Positions 12,423 to 23,910 of a DNA stretch of 64,000 nt are shown here, piece after piece. Numbering within the stretch: the stretch's first letter is position 1; the number at the start of each line of letters is the position of its first letter. The stretch spans positions 124,001-188,000 of the forward strand of contig JAODTK010003076.1 of the NCBI GenBank assembly GCA_026419785.1, written 5' to 3'. The notes under the pieces are model-generated. The model was not told the origin of the DNA and did not search any database. It saw only the letters and a list, made by a program, of their open reading frames with translations. This DNA is from Sclerodactyla briareus. Lineage: Eukaryota; Echinodermata; Holothuroidea; Dendrochirotida; Sclerodactylidae. The translations under genes and the position numbers were made by a program.

Positions 12423-12627
12423 CCTATACTATCGACAGTACATAGTGAAAACATGGGATGATTGTCTGTTCAAAGAGTGGTTGAATAGTATAACGAAGAG
12501 CCATCATGATAATGATAACAGAGAGTTTACAACCGTGGAACAGCCTATCCTCTCGACGATTGCTTCAAAGGACATAATGAGCAATGAAGGGCTCAGCACA
12601 GATGAGGACTGCCTGCCTCAAGACAAT
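12423..12627 (+). CDS. SRGAP: srGAP-like exon, acidic linker before RhoGAP
   Basis: The frame follows an acceptor preceded by a pure C tract and contains WDDCLFKEWLNSITK, then an acidic, serine-rich end (SNEGLSTDEDCLPQDN). It takes one base from the phase-2 donor at 2876 and exits in phase 0 before a gtacac donor. That is exactly the phase required by the first RhoGAP exon 73 bases later. In vertebrate srGAPs a variable serine-rich linker lies between the last F-BAR helix and the IPLVVESC start of the GAP domain. No sequence similarity beyond acidity is claimed. Support is splice phase plus position. The donor is a weak match to consensus, and the intron to 12701 would be very short. Confidence 0.45.
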
Positions 12628-12700
12628 GTACACCTTTAAGTTCTTATTGTCTTGTGCAAACTGTAATACGCTAAAAAAATCTTGCTTCTTTCCATTTTAG

Positions 12701-12761
12701 ATAACCAAAACAGACATTCCTGTCGTAGTGGAGAGCTGTATAGAATTCATCAGTCTGTATG
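12701..12761 (+). CDS. SRGAP: srGAP-like RhoGAP exon 1
   Basis: Bounded by a tccattttag acceptor and a gtaagc donor, phase 0 to 1. It encodes DIPVVVESCIEFISLYG, the first helix of the RhoGAP fold. It is nearly the srGAP signature (IPLVVESCIRFINLYG). RhoGAP domains stimulate GTP hydrolysis by Rho, Rac or Cdc42; vertebrate srGAPs act mainly on Rac1 and Cdc42 in Slit-Robo signalling. Substrate preference cannot be read from this sequence. It joins cleanly to the exon at 13443 to make the GTSVEGIFR turn. Confidence 0.9.
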
Positions 12762-12849
12762 GTAAGCATGAGTAAACATAAGTAAAACATCAGGGGAATG
12801 ATACTAACCAGAAAGCCAGGGGGCTTAGTAACTTCCTCATCCCCCCCAA

Positions 12850-12995
12850 ATATTGAAAAATAGCTCAGTATGGTAGAGCTGTGTTATTGAGGGACGAACG
12901 GTTGTCAGTTTGAATTCCACAGACCGATTGGCTTTCCTGATGTGCCTTTAAGCAAGGCACTTTGTCTTGATTTGCCCCCCACCCACTGAGATATT
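12850..12995 (+). mobile_element. tRNA-derived SINE-like element
   Basis: TAGCTCAGTATGG at 12861-12873 resembles a pol III A box. GTTTGAATTCC at 12908-12918 resembles a B box at tRNA-like spacing. Downstream comes TGCCTTTAAGCAAGGCACTT, a tail type common after SINE heads in aquatic animals. It lies in the intron between RhoGAP exons 1 and 2. The 3' end is not certain and no target duplication was found. Confidence 0.6.
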
Positions 12996-13442
12996 TGGCT
13001 ATTTAGTCTAATCCGTTAGTGATAGATAATTACGCCATTAGCGTTCGATGAATTGAAACGTGTCTGATTGGTTGACAAGTTCTGTGACACCATTACCATA
13101 CCTAACCAGAGCTAATAGTTCCCAGAAAACTGATAGTCAGGCCACATCCAGTTCTAGCACTGATTCTGTTTACAAAATTATGTCTCCCTACTCCGTAGAC
13201 AACACAGCTGATTACTGATAAGGTGACCCTTTTCCGTCGATGTCACTTGCAATAATTATCTAACAGTAACAATCGACTGAAACGCACCCATCAATCAAGA
13301 CCTGCAAGGAATCTCAGTACAACCTGCACATACAATGGCAGCATCGTACTTCTGGGATTGCTGATGTAGAGGAGTGTGTCCAGTTCCTATGATCAGTTTG
13401 TGTAATATGAGGGATTTGTGTGACCATTTCTTTCTCTTGCAG

Positions 13443-13520
13443 GGACTTCAGTGGAGGGCATTTTCCGTATGCCTGGATCACAGACTGAGGTCAACAACAT
13501 GAAGGCACAGTTTGATGAAG
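13443..13520 (+). CDS. SRGAP: srGAP-like RhoGAP exon 2 with arginine finger
   Basis: Follows a tctcttgcag acceptor and ends at gtgagt, phase 1 to 1. It reads GTSVEGIFRMPGSQTEVN with the catalytic arginine finger (the R of GIFR) at 13466-13468. It continues NMKAQFDEG, matching the srGAP pattern GSQVEVNDIKNSFERG. In the known RhoGAP mechanism this arginine enters the GTPase active site and stabilises the transition state, so the domain is predicted to be catalytically competent. The codon frame is intact and joins both neighbours without a shift. This is the strongest diagnostic exon of the gene. Confidence 0.93.
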
Positions 13521-14619
13521 GTGAGTCAATTGTGACCTCTATTGTTTTGCGATTGAATTCAACTTAAACTTTCAGGAATGGTTTGGAAGACCTATTGTAA
13601 GGATGAGAAATGATATTATTTTGGCTTTATTCAGGATTCGGTTTGGCCTCCATCTGTCTGTCTGTTTATCTTGTCTGTCTCTCTTTGTCTGTCTGTCTGT
13701 CTTTTTCTATGTGATCTTTTCATGTTAACTATACATTTTCTAGTCTCAATGAGAAATATCCCCTTGGTTTTGGTATTTGAAATTGATTGTACTCATAAAA
13801 AAGTTTTTCTTTAATCACTAAAAGATGCTGAAACATAAAATTCACATCTCCAGTTACACAAGTTTCCACTGCACTGTAGTTAGGGTGTTTTGAATGACAT
13901 ACCAAAAGAAGGAATTATTTGCAGCCTCCGTGGTGTGCAGCACACTGATGCATAGGCTCTTCTCCTGACACAACAGCTTTCAATCTGGCCAATTAGTTGG
14001 TTGCTAGTCACAACTACTAAATATATCCCCACTTCGGGGATATATTTGTTCTAGCTCGCCCTGCCTCAGGTATTTCTATGTGTTAGCACAATTACTCACC
14101 AACCACGTTGTGTGATGGAGCTGAAACTCGGCACACAAATCCCCAAAATGGAATCTGAAAAAAAAGTCTAAAAAATGGTGTTGCCACATAACTCGCATCC
14201 TCTGATTTGCCTGATATTCATGATTTTTTTTACAAATTCCTCGGATTTGGATAAACTTGGTTTGAACCGACTACAAATCTGATCTGGCCTCAACAAAAGG
14301 TGGACATCATTTTGAGGTCATCTGAGGTCAAATTGCTTTTCGGGGCTTTCGGTCAACTTTTTTAGACTTCTTCAGATTGAAACAAAAAATTTGTGGATGT
14401 GTCTCAGGTCCTGGAAACTGGTTCATATAAAATGAGATTGACATCAACTGATCAAAGGTTGGCGGTATACCTGCCCGCTGATGTCTAGTTGAACTCTTCA
14501 GTCTGATAATCATTGTGTACAACAGTAACACAAGCTACTCATCATAACAGTGTAGGCTGCGAAACACGCTCCACCAAATGAGGGCTAAGTGCTTCTTCAA
14601 TTTTGTTTCCTCTTCGTAG
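13521..14619 (+). other. Intron with TGTC microsatellite
   Basis: Starts gtgagt and ends tcttcgtag. A degenerate (TGTC)n tract lies at about 13655-13705. The rest is AT-rich with no coding signal. Confidence 0.7.
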
Positions 14620-14754
14620 GGGAGGACCCTCTACCAGATATCGGTGAGAAAGGTGAGTTCAATCTCGTGGCCGCTTTTACTCAAGGCCTATTCAGGGAGC
14701 TCCCAGAACCTCTCTTCCCAGCCGACAAAACGGTTGAATTCATGGAGGCCGTTG
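14620..14754 (+). CDS. SRGAP: srGAP-like RhoGAP exon 3
   Basis: Acceptor tcttcgtag, donor gtaggt, phase 1 to 1, 135 bases. It begins GEDPLPDIGEKGEFNLVA, where the GEDPL motif is shared with vertebrate srGAPs (ERGEDPL). It continues LFRELPEPLFPADKTVEF, the conserved RhoGAP helix with the ELPEPL/LENPLF motif that packs against the GTPase-binding face. An internal gtgagt at 14651 is not used, because coding continues with strong family similarity through it. The frame is intact. Confidence 0.92.
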
Positions 14755-15689
14755 GTAGGTAGACACCATGACAGTTATTTGTCATGATTTGACCGTATAT
14801 TTGGTCCCAGTTCCCTATCCTGATAGGATCATATAGGTCCATGGTGTAACCACATGTATACCATCTACATACAAAATCTGGTGAATGTTAGATGTCCGTT
14901 AGTGTTGCGTTTCCTGATAGACATTCACATCTAAGCGTTTTCAATGAAGAGACCTTATGGATGCCAAGTAATGTGACACCATACATCACTAAGAAAAAAA
15001 CTACCAGTACCAGGAGGACTGATAGTTCTGTGTTGGATGAGGCTACGCCCACAAAGCATCAAATCACACAGGCATTTGAAGTGTTGTGTGCAGTCAGCAT
15101 TTCGATAGCAGCAGCCAATAAGCATGCAGCAACGAACACATGAATACAACAGATGCCGGAAGTTGAATAAGCGCAGCTGTCCCCATTTGTCATGGGAAGA
15201 AATGCTCACAGACGGGGAAAATGGTGGATTGTGGAACAAAAAGGTCTCACGATGATATATGCTGAGACCTTGGCAGTCAATGGATTGTTGCAACCTATGG
15301 GATTAGTGGTTTTATAATATCAATCTATTAGAACTTGCATTGAATACAAATAAAGTGAGTGCTCAAAAAGACGCAGAATTAACTATGAGGGAGGCTCATA
15401 TGATAGCTGGAGTGAAACAAAAGTGGGTCAGTCCAAACCCAAAGTTCGGAGGATTTTCTGTTACAGAGGTAGAGGTCTTCGAAGTTAGCGAAGTTAGTTC
15501 ATGGTATGCGCAAGATCAAAAAGTATCCCTCCCAACCGGCAATAATAGATGATGTCAATTACACAACACTGCTAATAATCTTTTCTTTTTTGGCTGTTGA
15601 AAATACCACATTGATTTCACTTTGTAAAAATAATTAGTCTATGAGAAAGAAGGCTGTTGGTAGTGGGGTGGTAGTGTGATTGTTAATTT

Positions 15690-15940
15690 GATATGAGAGA
15701 AAGACAACAGAATTGCAAAGAAAGTTGAGTTATTTAAACACATGGAACAATGAAGACATGTCAAACTCTCTGTGTTGTTCAACTGTGACGTCATGCATTA
15801 TTGCCACAACTGGGGTTCTCCCTTATTTCTCTTCATATTGAACCAAACTTGAGGTCAATAACTCCACATGAGGAAATTGGATTGAAATGGGGTTTGGCAT
15901 CCCCCCACATCTAACCTCTATTGTCCAAGCCTGCCATTGT
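15690..15940 (+). repeat. Dispersed composite repeat, partial copy
   Basis: It matches the right part of the composite repeat: GTTGAGTTATTTAAACAC, then GTGACGTCATGCATTATTG and TTGAGGTCAATAACTCCAC. The same order occurs at 8230-8460 and on the minus strand around 31,270-31,000. Confidence 0.55.
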
Positions 15941-16106
15941 CTGTTAACAAAATAGGAATCAGGACAGCTTTGAATGAAAGAATCTTCAGTTGCAATGAAA
16001 AGGGAACAGACCACAGGAGTCCGATAGTCAAGGGGAAGAGCATTCACTGATAGCAAGCATAACATTTGGCACTGCTGGCTGAGATGACAAGATTTCAATT
16101 AGAGCT

Positions 16107-16379
16107 ATGGATGATGATGGGGACAAAAGGTTATCTTTACGGAGGATTTGTTCGATGCCTATGGAGGCACCTAGACAGATAATCGGGGGGGGGACAAACA
16201 ACATCTTCGAAATTGTAGGACAGGAATCCAATGGTAGGGACATTGAATGTAACTTACCACTCAACAGGCAGCCCATTGGATGCTGGGTTGAAGAGCTTGT
16301 CCTGGAAAGCGTGGATTCGCCCATTATAATTTCTCAATATGAAGCCTGTTTACCAGAGGCTGTTCATCAACCATGGTGA
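16107..16379 (+). CDS. Unrecognised 90-residue open frame
   Basis: An ATG-initiated frame with protein-like composition, starting MDDDGDKRLSLRRICSM and including an IECNLPLNRQ segment. It lies within an srGAP intron immediately downstream of a composite-repeat copy. The opposite strand is open over much of the same stretch, which weakens the case for coding. No domain recognised, no promoter or splice evidence. It could be part of the repeat or chance. Confidence 0.15.
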   Translation: MDDDGDKRLSLRRICSMPMEAPRQIIGGGTNNIFEIVGQESNGRDIECNLPLNRQPIGCWVEELVLESVDSPIIISQYEACLPEAVHQPW

Positions 16380-18469
16380 CATAACATATCAGCTTAGATC
16401 TGATATGGTACATCTGTTGAGAATGAATGGCATAGAACGGGGGGGAGGGGGAATGTCTTGGGGTCTAACACAAATCCTCCCCCCCCACCATAACCCAAGT
16501 GACAAATAAATAAGAATTTAACACAACAAAACTTAGTTTTTGAAGTTCAATAGCATTGCAGCTGTTATTTAGCGCATATTGCAGAGGCATGTGTCAAGGG
16601 GCACATAAAATTGTACGATTGTAATAGGGAAGGCCATTTCTGAGGGGCACTCCTTGGGTTTCGACCTCACACCCCCCCACCCCCCCCCCCCCCATGAAGA
16701 ATCTCTGCCCCGCTACTGACGGCCAGGGTAGGTTGTGGCGGACAGTGGTCAGCACATGAGTTATGCAATGTCCTTGGAATATCCTAGAATATTAGCATTC
16801 TTCGGGAAAAAAACGGAGGAGAAAATGCGACATGCAGCTTTTGCACATAATGCTTTATTTGCTCCCAGCTTAGCATTGAGGACTGAGTGGTAAATCCCTC
16901 AACTTGCAGCTTAAATGATCTGCATAATGTAGCAAACAGGGAGAGTGTCCACCTTAATGGGATGGTTTCAATTGATGACTGTTATTTATAGTCCAATAAT
17001 CTGTCAATGTCAGCAGGTTTCCTCGCGGGGTGCAATGTTTATACCTTGTGACGGGTCATCTGTTAGATATACAACGCCTCAGGATATAATACGTTGACGA
17101 TTGCGAGTATTTGCGTTTTTAGTTATGGCTATTCCGGCGGCATCATCACTATCAATTTGGGCTCTTAAATTTTTCAAACCACAGGAAATAACCTTTAGTC
17201 TGCCATTCTCAAGCCACTTCACGGTTTGCAGATTAAAGAGTACTGAATAACTACCTATAATATCAGGTAACCAGTAATTGTCAATACAGGGATCCTATAT
17301 CATGGTTGTACTTTATCACCATGATAGATAAACGATCGTGATGGCACAGCCAGAGAAGGTGGCTAATGAAGTCCTGTAGAAATGAGTACAATGAAACTAG
17401 GAGGCTGGAAGATGGTAGTGGGAGATTTGTGGGGGGAGTGGGAAAAGGATGCATTGTAGATAACCAGTACTTACTGTATCAAGTGTTACACTACCTAATA
17501 CAGGTTTGTGGGTTTCCCCCCCACCCACACCCTTTGTGTCAATAGAATTGACCTGTATCCTCTTCTCACCTGAAACAAACAATTGAATAATTCCCTTTAT
17601 AAGTGGTTTGACCTGCATGCAATTGTTGTATATATCTGTTTATATAGCCCCTTATACACTAATATCCTTGTCATTTCATTGGGCAATTGTTGTCACATGA
17701 CCATTCCATGCTTTCACATAATAGAATGACCAACAATATACATCTGAAGTTTGTCCCCTTTTGTTAGAATGTTTCGCATGAGCTAATGACTGCAATATTA
17801 CAGCAAGGGTTACTTTGACAATCAAAAATAAAAATCTTCTTACAATAAACCAGCATTCCTGTTCTGTACTTAATTGTACAACAACTATATTGTGAGGTTT
17901 CATCACAAAATAAGTTGGGTTACGCAAACTTACAAATAATGTCAAGAAGCCTTGTTGCCATTGGTGTTGTAGGAAACAGATAATTAATGTTTTATCCCCT
18001 GCAATAATTCATAATATCTCAGTCATTAAATGTTTAAATAGTCCAGTTAAATTCAGCTTTGCCTTGTACATTTATTGATATGATGTTCAACCTTCCAGTG
18101 TACATGGATGTCATGAACTATTGTAGTCCAGTTATGAACATTTCTTATCAGTATAGTATGCTTGAAATATTTGTTTCATTTGTATGTGTATTTTATTATT
18201 TTAATGCACTAACATGAATATACCCATCTCTGGTGTCTCGTTGACTTGCTCGATCTGACTTCATCAATTTTATTCACATGAATGCAACATTTATCTATCA
18301 GGTATAGCATTTGATTGTCTTTAGTGTTTCTTCAGGGTCCAATGCTGGACCGTCAATTCTTCTTCACACGAAGGAAACATTTATCAAGTATAGTGATGAT
18401 TGTTTGTGCAGTTATTCGGGGGTCAGCCTTGGAACTAGAGAAATTCTTATCATCCATATCTGCCTACAG

Positions 18470-18575
18470 GTGGCAACGACATCGAGGATAAGCTGGCGAA
18501 ATTGAAAGACCTGGTCGAGACATTACCGACGCCTGTCATGGTCGTCATGCGATATCTGTTTGAGTTCTTGAAGGA
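18470..18575 (+). CDS. SRGAP: srGAP-like RhoGAP exon 4 (one base short at donor)
   Basis: Acceptor ctgcctacag, donor gtaagt. It reads NDIEDKLAKLKDLVETLPT followed by PVMVVMRYLFEFLKE, closely matching srGAP QQILVTLPRVVIVVMRYLFAFLNHL. The exon is 106 bases. The next exon begins in phase 0 with ISSHSDENMMD, which requires 107. The sequence GAGTAAG at 18573-18579 looks like GAG followed by gtaag with one G missing, so the lesion lies exactly at the exon-donor junction. Either the assembly lacks one G or the site is genuinely damaged. The protein match leaves no doubt about exon identity. Confidence 0.88.
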
Positions 18576-20867
18576 GTAAGTTGATTTGTTTGGTGACATG
18601 TCTTGCTGCTATTATGATTTTCCATGACATCTTTTCAAGGTTACACTCTGCATTGAAACTTCATCATGGCATTGACATTATCGCTGATGTAAACCGAATG
18701 ATGAGGCGTGGCTCGCTAGCATAGAATTTGCTAGCTTCATGACTGCATACAGTGTAAAATGGTCAACATGTGTGTACATTGTCTGTTAGTAAGCCTGTTG
18801 ATGTGCCTGCCGCATTATCGGGTGATCAGTGTGTCAGTCTGTAATCGGCAGAAGTGCATGAAACACATAAGATCATGACATCAGTGGAAAACTGACAGAG
18901 AAGATTGTTGTGTAAATGGCTCACAATCTGAGAGTTGCAGGAGAAGGGGATATCTTTCTGAATATAAATAGAAAATTTCCCATTGACTTTGCTTTCCACA
19001 CATTAGTCTTCCCGGAGAAGTAATCCCTGCCCCACTTCCTGACAAAGGAGATAGCTGTATAAATAGCTCGCAGTCTGGGGGTTCCCGGAGAAGCGGATTT
19101 CTCTTCTGAATGAATAGAAAATTCCCCATTGACTTTGCTTTCCATGCATTGTTTGTTATATCCGAGTAAAACAACTGCCCCACCCCTCCCCCAATATTTG
19201 GATCCAACTCCACCACCAATGGATGTATGAATATTTGGGGGACAGTAGAGGACAGAGTCCTGTATGTGATATGGGTTGGGTGAACTCGATCTGTTTATAT
19301 TCTGGCATGAAAGTCACTAAATGAGTAGGCTAACTAACCAATTTTATGTATTTAATGATTTGAGCTTGTCAGACACATTGTTCACGTTAGGTGAGGTGGT
19401 TGCATATAGGTACAAGATAATAGGCACATCATGGACGGATCAGATATTCAGCATGAAATTTGCTGTATTGTTCAATCTGCCATTATTAATGCAAAAGTTT
19501 CAGGTCTACGAACACTTGTTGAGATGGACTACTGTAGCCCTAACGAATTCTGGGTCACTCAAAGTTATTCAATGTGTCTGATTTGCATGATTCATGCAAA
19601 TTCTGAATACTTTGATTTCCATGAACTTGATGCATGTGGTCTTCTTTAGGCTCCAAGTAATTTTAGCAATGTTGGGTCATTGGAGGTCATTCAATGTGAT
19701 TTAACTTGGTTATTGCCAGTCATTTGTAAAGCACTCAGGTGCTGGCAAAACTATGGCTACCTCTATCCAGTGTTAGCGTTAAGGAAGTAAATTTTGAGAG
19801 GGAAATCTCTCCCAAGAATGTTTTTTTGAGAGGGTTTTTCAAAATCTGAGAGCGAACCCTGAATTTTTTCCCCGATATCGTGAAATTAGTACTAGTGCTC
19901 GCAGTAGTAGCATCATCAGTGTTTGGAATGTTTTGATGTTGATTTTGACTCCAATACAGAATCTGGTTGCTTTCCTGGGCTGCTCAGTTCAACTGCAGTT
20001 GTGTCAACTTCTTTGTTTGTGCTGGTGTCTCTTCTTAGAAAAACAGACATAAATCCATGGAAGTCATTGATAATTAAATATACCGAAAGCTTATCAAAGT
20101 TGAGTCCAACAAATATTTCATAGGCCTACGGCGATACGCAATATGATGCATGTGTACAGTGCTAGCGGCACTGCAATAATTGCATGCAATAATAATAGCA
20201 TAGCACTGTACTGCACTGTTGCCATAGCGAGAAAAAAATGTGGTGCATGGATGATAGGAAAATCATACACAACATGACAGCGTACTGAACAGGCGATGCA
20301 GTTGAGTTACCTGCGTGATGTTTTAGATATTTCCACACAATGTGGTATAGTGCGTATCAACCTGTGTGGGAATTTCCCACACAGAATTTCCTGTTGTGCA
20401 GGATTTTAAATTCATGAGCGCAATTGGGGCGATCCTGCACGTTAGTGTGAACACTGTCTCTATGATGATGCTCAGAGATGCTGCTGGTATTATCTACAAA
20501 CTAGCAATCCCTCTCTCTTGATCAGGATAGATTAAACAAACTGATTACCTTTAACAACAACAAAACACTGATCATGACACAGGTGAGACTACAGCAGTTT
20601 TAGAACCCACTGGTATGTAGATCCTAGCAATATTTTGTTTTGCAGGGTTTTGCAGGATTTCCAGAAGCTCATGTTTTATATTGACTTTGTATTACACAGG
20701 TTCCTGTGGTGCTACTCCCTGTGACATCACAATGCAATTAATTGATTCCTCAGTTGCAGATTGTGCCTTTTGCACCGGCAGAAATTTGTTCTGATGGTCT
20801 GATTTTCACAATGTTATTAATAGGAAATACCAAAATGACTAATACATGCACATTCTCTCCCTCGTAG
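18576..20867 (+). other. Intron with a tandem duplication
   Basis: Holds a two-copy direct duplication at 18905-19152 and AT-rich sequence. It ends in a pyrimidine tract and ctcgtag. Open frames here overlap the duplication and are not supported as genes. Confidence 0.6.
18905..19152. repeat. Tandem duplication, period about 150 bases
   Basis: Two adjacent diverged copies each contain AATAGAAAATTTCCC or AATAGAAAATTCCCC, then ATTGACTTTGCTTTCCA. They are preceded by TCACAATCTG or TCGCAGTCTG and an AGAAG(C/G)GGAT segment. The minus strand is open across both copies, producing two related peptide segments (WKAKSMGNFLFI). That may be coincidence of the period. Confidence 0.7.
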
Positions 20868-21070
20868 ATCTCGTCACACAGCGATGAGAACATGATGGAC
20901 TCTCACAACCTATCCGTCTGCTTTGGTCCCACCCTCCTCCGGGCCCCGGAGGGAGAGGACCCAGTCACGGCTCAGAGCCGTCTTATAGAGGTGGTCGACC
21001 ACATCATCCTCTTTGTTCAGGATGTCTTCCCCACGTCTCCCGGAAGGCACTATAAGGATGGTGGGATCAG
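20868..21070 (+). CDS. SRGAP: srGAP-like RhoGAP exon 5, end of GAP domain
   Basis: Acceptor ctcgtag, likely donor gtgccg, phase 0 to 2. It reads SDENMMDSHNLSVCFGPTLL, containing the conserved NL..CFGPTL motif that completes the RhoGAP active-site surface (srGAP: SDENMMDPYNLAICFGPTLM). It continues EGEDPVTAQSRLIEVVD and ILFVQDVFP, matching GQDPVSCQAHINEVIKT...EAIFPSP. The frame is intact. An alternative donor at 21104 (gtatga) would lengthen the exon and leave in phase 0, which suits the next recognised exon. The true 3' border is therefore uncertain. Confidence 0.9.
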
Positions 21071-22208
21071 GTGCCGAAGAACTTTACTTACCTTTATACA
21101 CACTGTATGATGCGAGAGAATTTAGGAATTTATAGATGAATGAATGGGGTCACTAGCAACTAGAGGGGGGCTGTTGAAATGTATCTATATACGGGTTATG
21201 TTTGGAGTACTGTTGATGTAGAGTCATCAAATAAGGATGGGGTGCCACAGCGTTTTCACAGGGTGAAGGCTCTTGGTGCAACTGTGGATCGCTTTTCTGG
21301 GAGGAAGATCTAAGGGTAGGGGTTACCTTCCTCCCCTAAGATGATTCATTTTAAATTCAAATAATGGTACACATGCAGTAGATCAGATGTGTCGGGTATC
21401 AGAAAGAAGAGATAAAGCAACATCTTAGAAAGTCCCTGAAGATGAGTTCTGACCTGAAAAGAAACAATTCCCCCCTGGGATCTCCAAATTCCCTAGGGGG
21501 AGTTCCCCATTCCCCTGTATGATGTTAGTAGACATGTATTTTCTGGTGTAGATAGAGGGGAATATGATGATAAGGATGTACATGAAGTCGATGATGGGGA
21601 TGATGATTCAGATGAGGGTGGTTCTGAATAATATAATGATGAGAAAGATGTTGATTATGATGACCAGATAAAGATGAACACTGATTAGGACAAAGATCAA
21701 TGCCATAGATGATATTATTAAATTATCATTGTGGTTATGATGATGATGATTGAGGATGATGACAAGATTGCTTATGAAGAAGGCTGAGGAGATAGTGATG
21801 GTGGATGAAAATGATTGAGAGGTGATGTGAGCTGATAACCCAGACTGCTTGATGATTGATACATGGTTGATAGTGACGCTGAGACGGGTTTAGGAATCAC
21901 AACCAATTGGACAATGGAGGATTATTATCAAATAGTTGTTAGCCTTAACTGATGCAGTGGCAATGATAAAGAAATCTTATAGTGGTAGTGACAGCATTGC
22001 TATTGGCGAGATTAGCGTTGTGCTGCTATTCCAGTTAAGAATTTTTTCAATAGCTGTTATGATGGAGAGGTAGAAGCCTCTCCTCGCCCTGCAGCTAATA
22101 CCCACTGTCTAGGTGAAAATTATTTTTGCGACCATTCAGCTGATACGATTCAACATTGGCAGGGTTCCTGGGATTAACAAATATGTTCCTTACTGCATTT
22201 TCTTCCAG
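21071..22208 (+). other. Intron with degenerate GAT-rich tract
   Basis: Contains a long degenerate (GAT/ATG)n stretch at about 21545-21840. It may also hide a small exon that would reconcile splice phases between 21070 and 22209. None was recognised. Confidence 0.55.
21545..21840. repeat. Degenerate GAT/ATG-rich tract
   Basis: Many GATGAT and ATGATG runs with interruptions, giving stops in all frames. Confidence 0.75.
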
Positions 22209-22280
22209 CCCGTCCGGCAGAGTCTCGATACTATAGCTGAGTCTGTCTGTGATGGAAGTGAAGACGATTCTAATGGAAAG
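22209..22280 (+). CDS. SRGAP: srGAP-like exon, acidic segment before SH3
   Basis: Acceptor tcttccag, donor gtaaga, 72 bases, phase 0 to 0. It reads PVRQSLDTIAESVCDG followed by SEDDSNGK. In vertebrate srGAPs an acidic serine-rich segment (such as TSDDECEPIEAIAKF) lies between the GAP and SH3 domains, which fits this position. No catalytic role is expected. A phase mismatch with the previous exon's gtgccg donor implies a missed small exon, the alternative donor at 21104, or another one-base error. Confidence 0.6.
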
Positions 22281-23764
22281 GTAAGATTAATTCCTTCCCC
22301 CCCCCCCCATTTCATATAACAACATAAATTGTTCTACTCTGTGCCCTCCCTGGATGGGCTAAGAGCATTCGCACGTGGCCAATTTGTGGAGCCGCATTGC
22401 CCTTAACTATGGGTTAGGTTCATTTTACAGTAATATGTTTGTAATCGTTTGTTTAACTATTTGATTGTATGAATTGTATGATTGTATGAAATTGTATGAA
22501 CCCTACAGTACTTCACTTTAAATGTATTTTGTCCAAGTGATGTTTGTAATCTCTAGGCCAGGTATTCATTATAATAATAATAATGTGATATTAATAATGT
22601 GCACATACCTTATTCATTCTATATAGACGCTCATGCCCTAATAGAAGCACACATGGTATTTTGCAAGAATTATGATTTTTTAACCCTAATAGAGGCACAC
22701 TTTTTCAAGCACTAATTGTACACTGACAAAATAGTTTTGGTAGGAAATAAATGCAAGGGGTTATGTTGGAAGGGAGAAGGGGGGGGTCATGGGGTCAAGC
22801 AAGGTGCCATAGCATGTCGGTCGTGCACGTGTCCTCCTGTATTTCACACGTTAATTCTTCACCGATGACGGGATTCCAAACACTATTAGAATCGGCTTCA
22901 GAATCGATTAACAAAATTGTGTTAGTATTGTTACAACAGACTTGCAATCACTTTTTGACTGATTTCGCTACACATGGCTGTCCGTAGATGACTGAAAGGT
23001 AAATTCAGCCTGCCAAGCTAGACACTTTTGTGGTATCTGTATAATGTTGTAGCAGCACTAAACAAGTTGTACCAGTTCAGGTGAGGACGATAGTCAGCCT
23101 AATAAACAGCATGTTTACGAGATTGCCTTCGCGCAGTGCGCGTCTATTAGAATGAACACGGGGGCACCAAAAGATGCTCAAGACTGCAGTACAAAAGAGA
23201 ACCAAGAAAAGAAACAGCACGGAAGAACAATTTAGAGAACCAACCACCCATGATGATAGGCATGACACACAGGAAGGTGGGTTTTCCAAGGCCCGTTCTG
23301 AATTCCAAACAGTTTCGGCAAGCCTGAGGGAGACGAGGGGAGGAGAGGTCCAAATGCGAGAACAGCCACGGAGAATGCTCCCACCACACATTCATCTGGA
23401 ATGGAGTTCACAGAGATCTTTCTGGTAGCTAGGGCAAAAGAGACCGACTGAGAGCATTGGTTCGTAGCAATTCAATAATATTCAATGAGACATGTTATGC
23501 AGAGATTTATAGACAATAATTATCAACTTTGTTTGTCAAAGCGTCAAATTTGCCTTCCTTGCGTTTCATGCACCTTTCATATTATGGTACGATCAGAGTG
23601 TTAGTTATGGGGCTGGCCAACGATTCGATGCAGACTGACAACATTTTATGTTATATTTCGGGAGTCTCTGGCACTGAATAACAACTTGCGGATGGTTATA
23701 AAGAGGCTGGGGAAAGGTAAATGTGTTAGTCAAACCCAATTTCCACATGATTCTCTATCACAGA

Positions 23765-23880
23765 GTCAGAAGCCTTTGAAGTATGTGCATTTGTGTATAG
23801 CGCAGATCAGGAAGCATCCCATCCTGCAATATTGAATGATGTCATACTTGCAAAACCCTACAACTATTCTCTGTTTCCTA
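23765..23880 (+). repeat. Dispersed composite repeat, left part
   Basis: Contains GAAGTATGTGCATTTG, CATCCCATCCTGCAATATTG and GATGTCATACTTGCAAAACC. It corresponds to the left part of the copies at 8030-8500 and 30,880-31,540. The insertion-rich stretch 23,881-25,448 follows directly. Confidence 0.6.
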
Positions 23881-23910
23881 ATAATAATAATGAGGACTTG
23901 ATAGAGCGCC

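Larger units (their letters stand above)
14755..18469 (+). other. Intron with repeat copy and unexplained open frames
   Basis: Starts gtaggt and ends ctgcctacag. It contains a composite-repeat copy at 15690-15940 and C/G-rich stretches near 16438-16450 and 16670-16695. Open frames at 14892-15143, 15340-15552 and 16107-16379 have no recognised domain and may be relics of mobile DNA. Confidence 0.55.

Noticed and set aside
14892-15552. Plus-strand open frames resembling a pogo/Tigger-type transposase tail
   Set aside because: The similarity was only a vague impression (an ITQAFEVL segment), with no DDE motif or inverted ends found.
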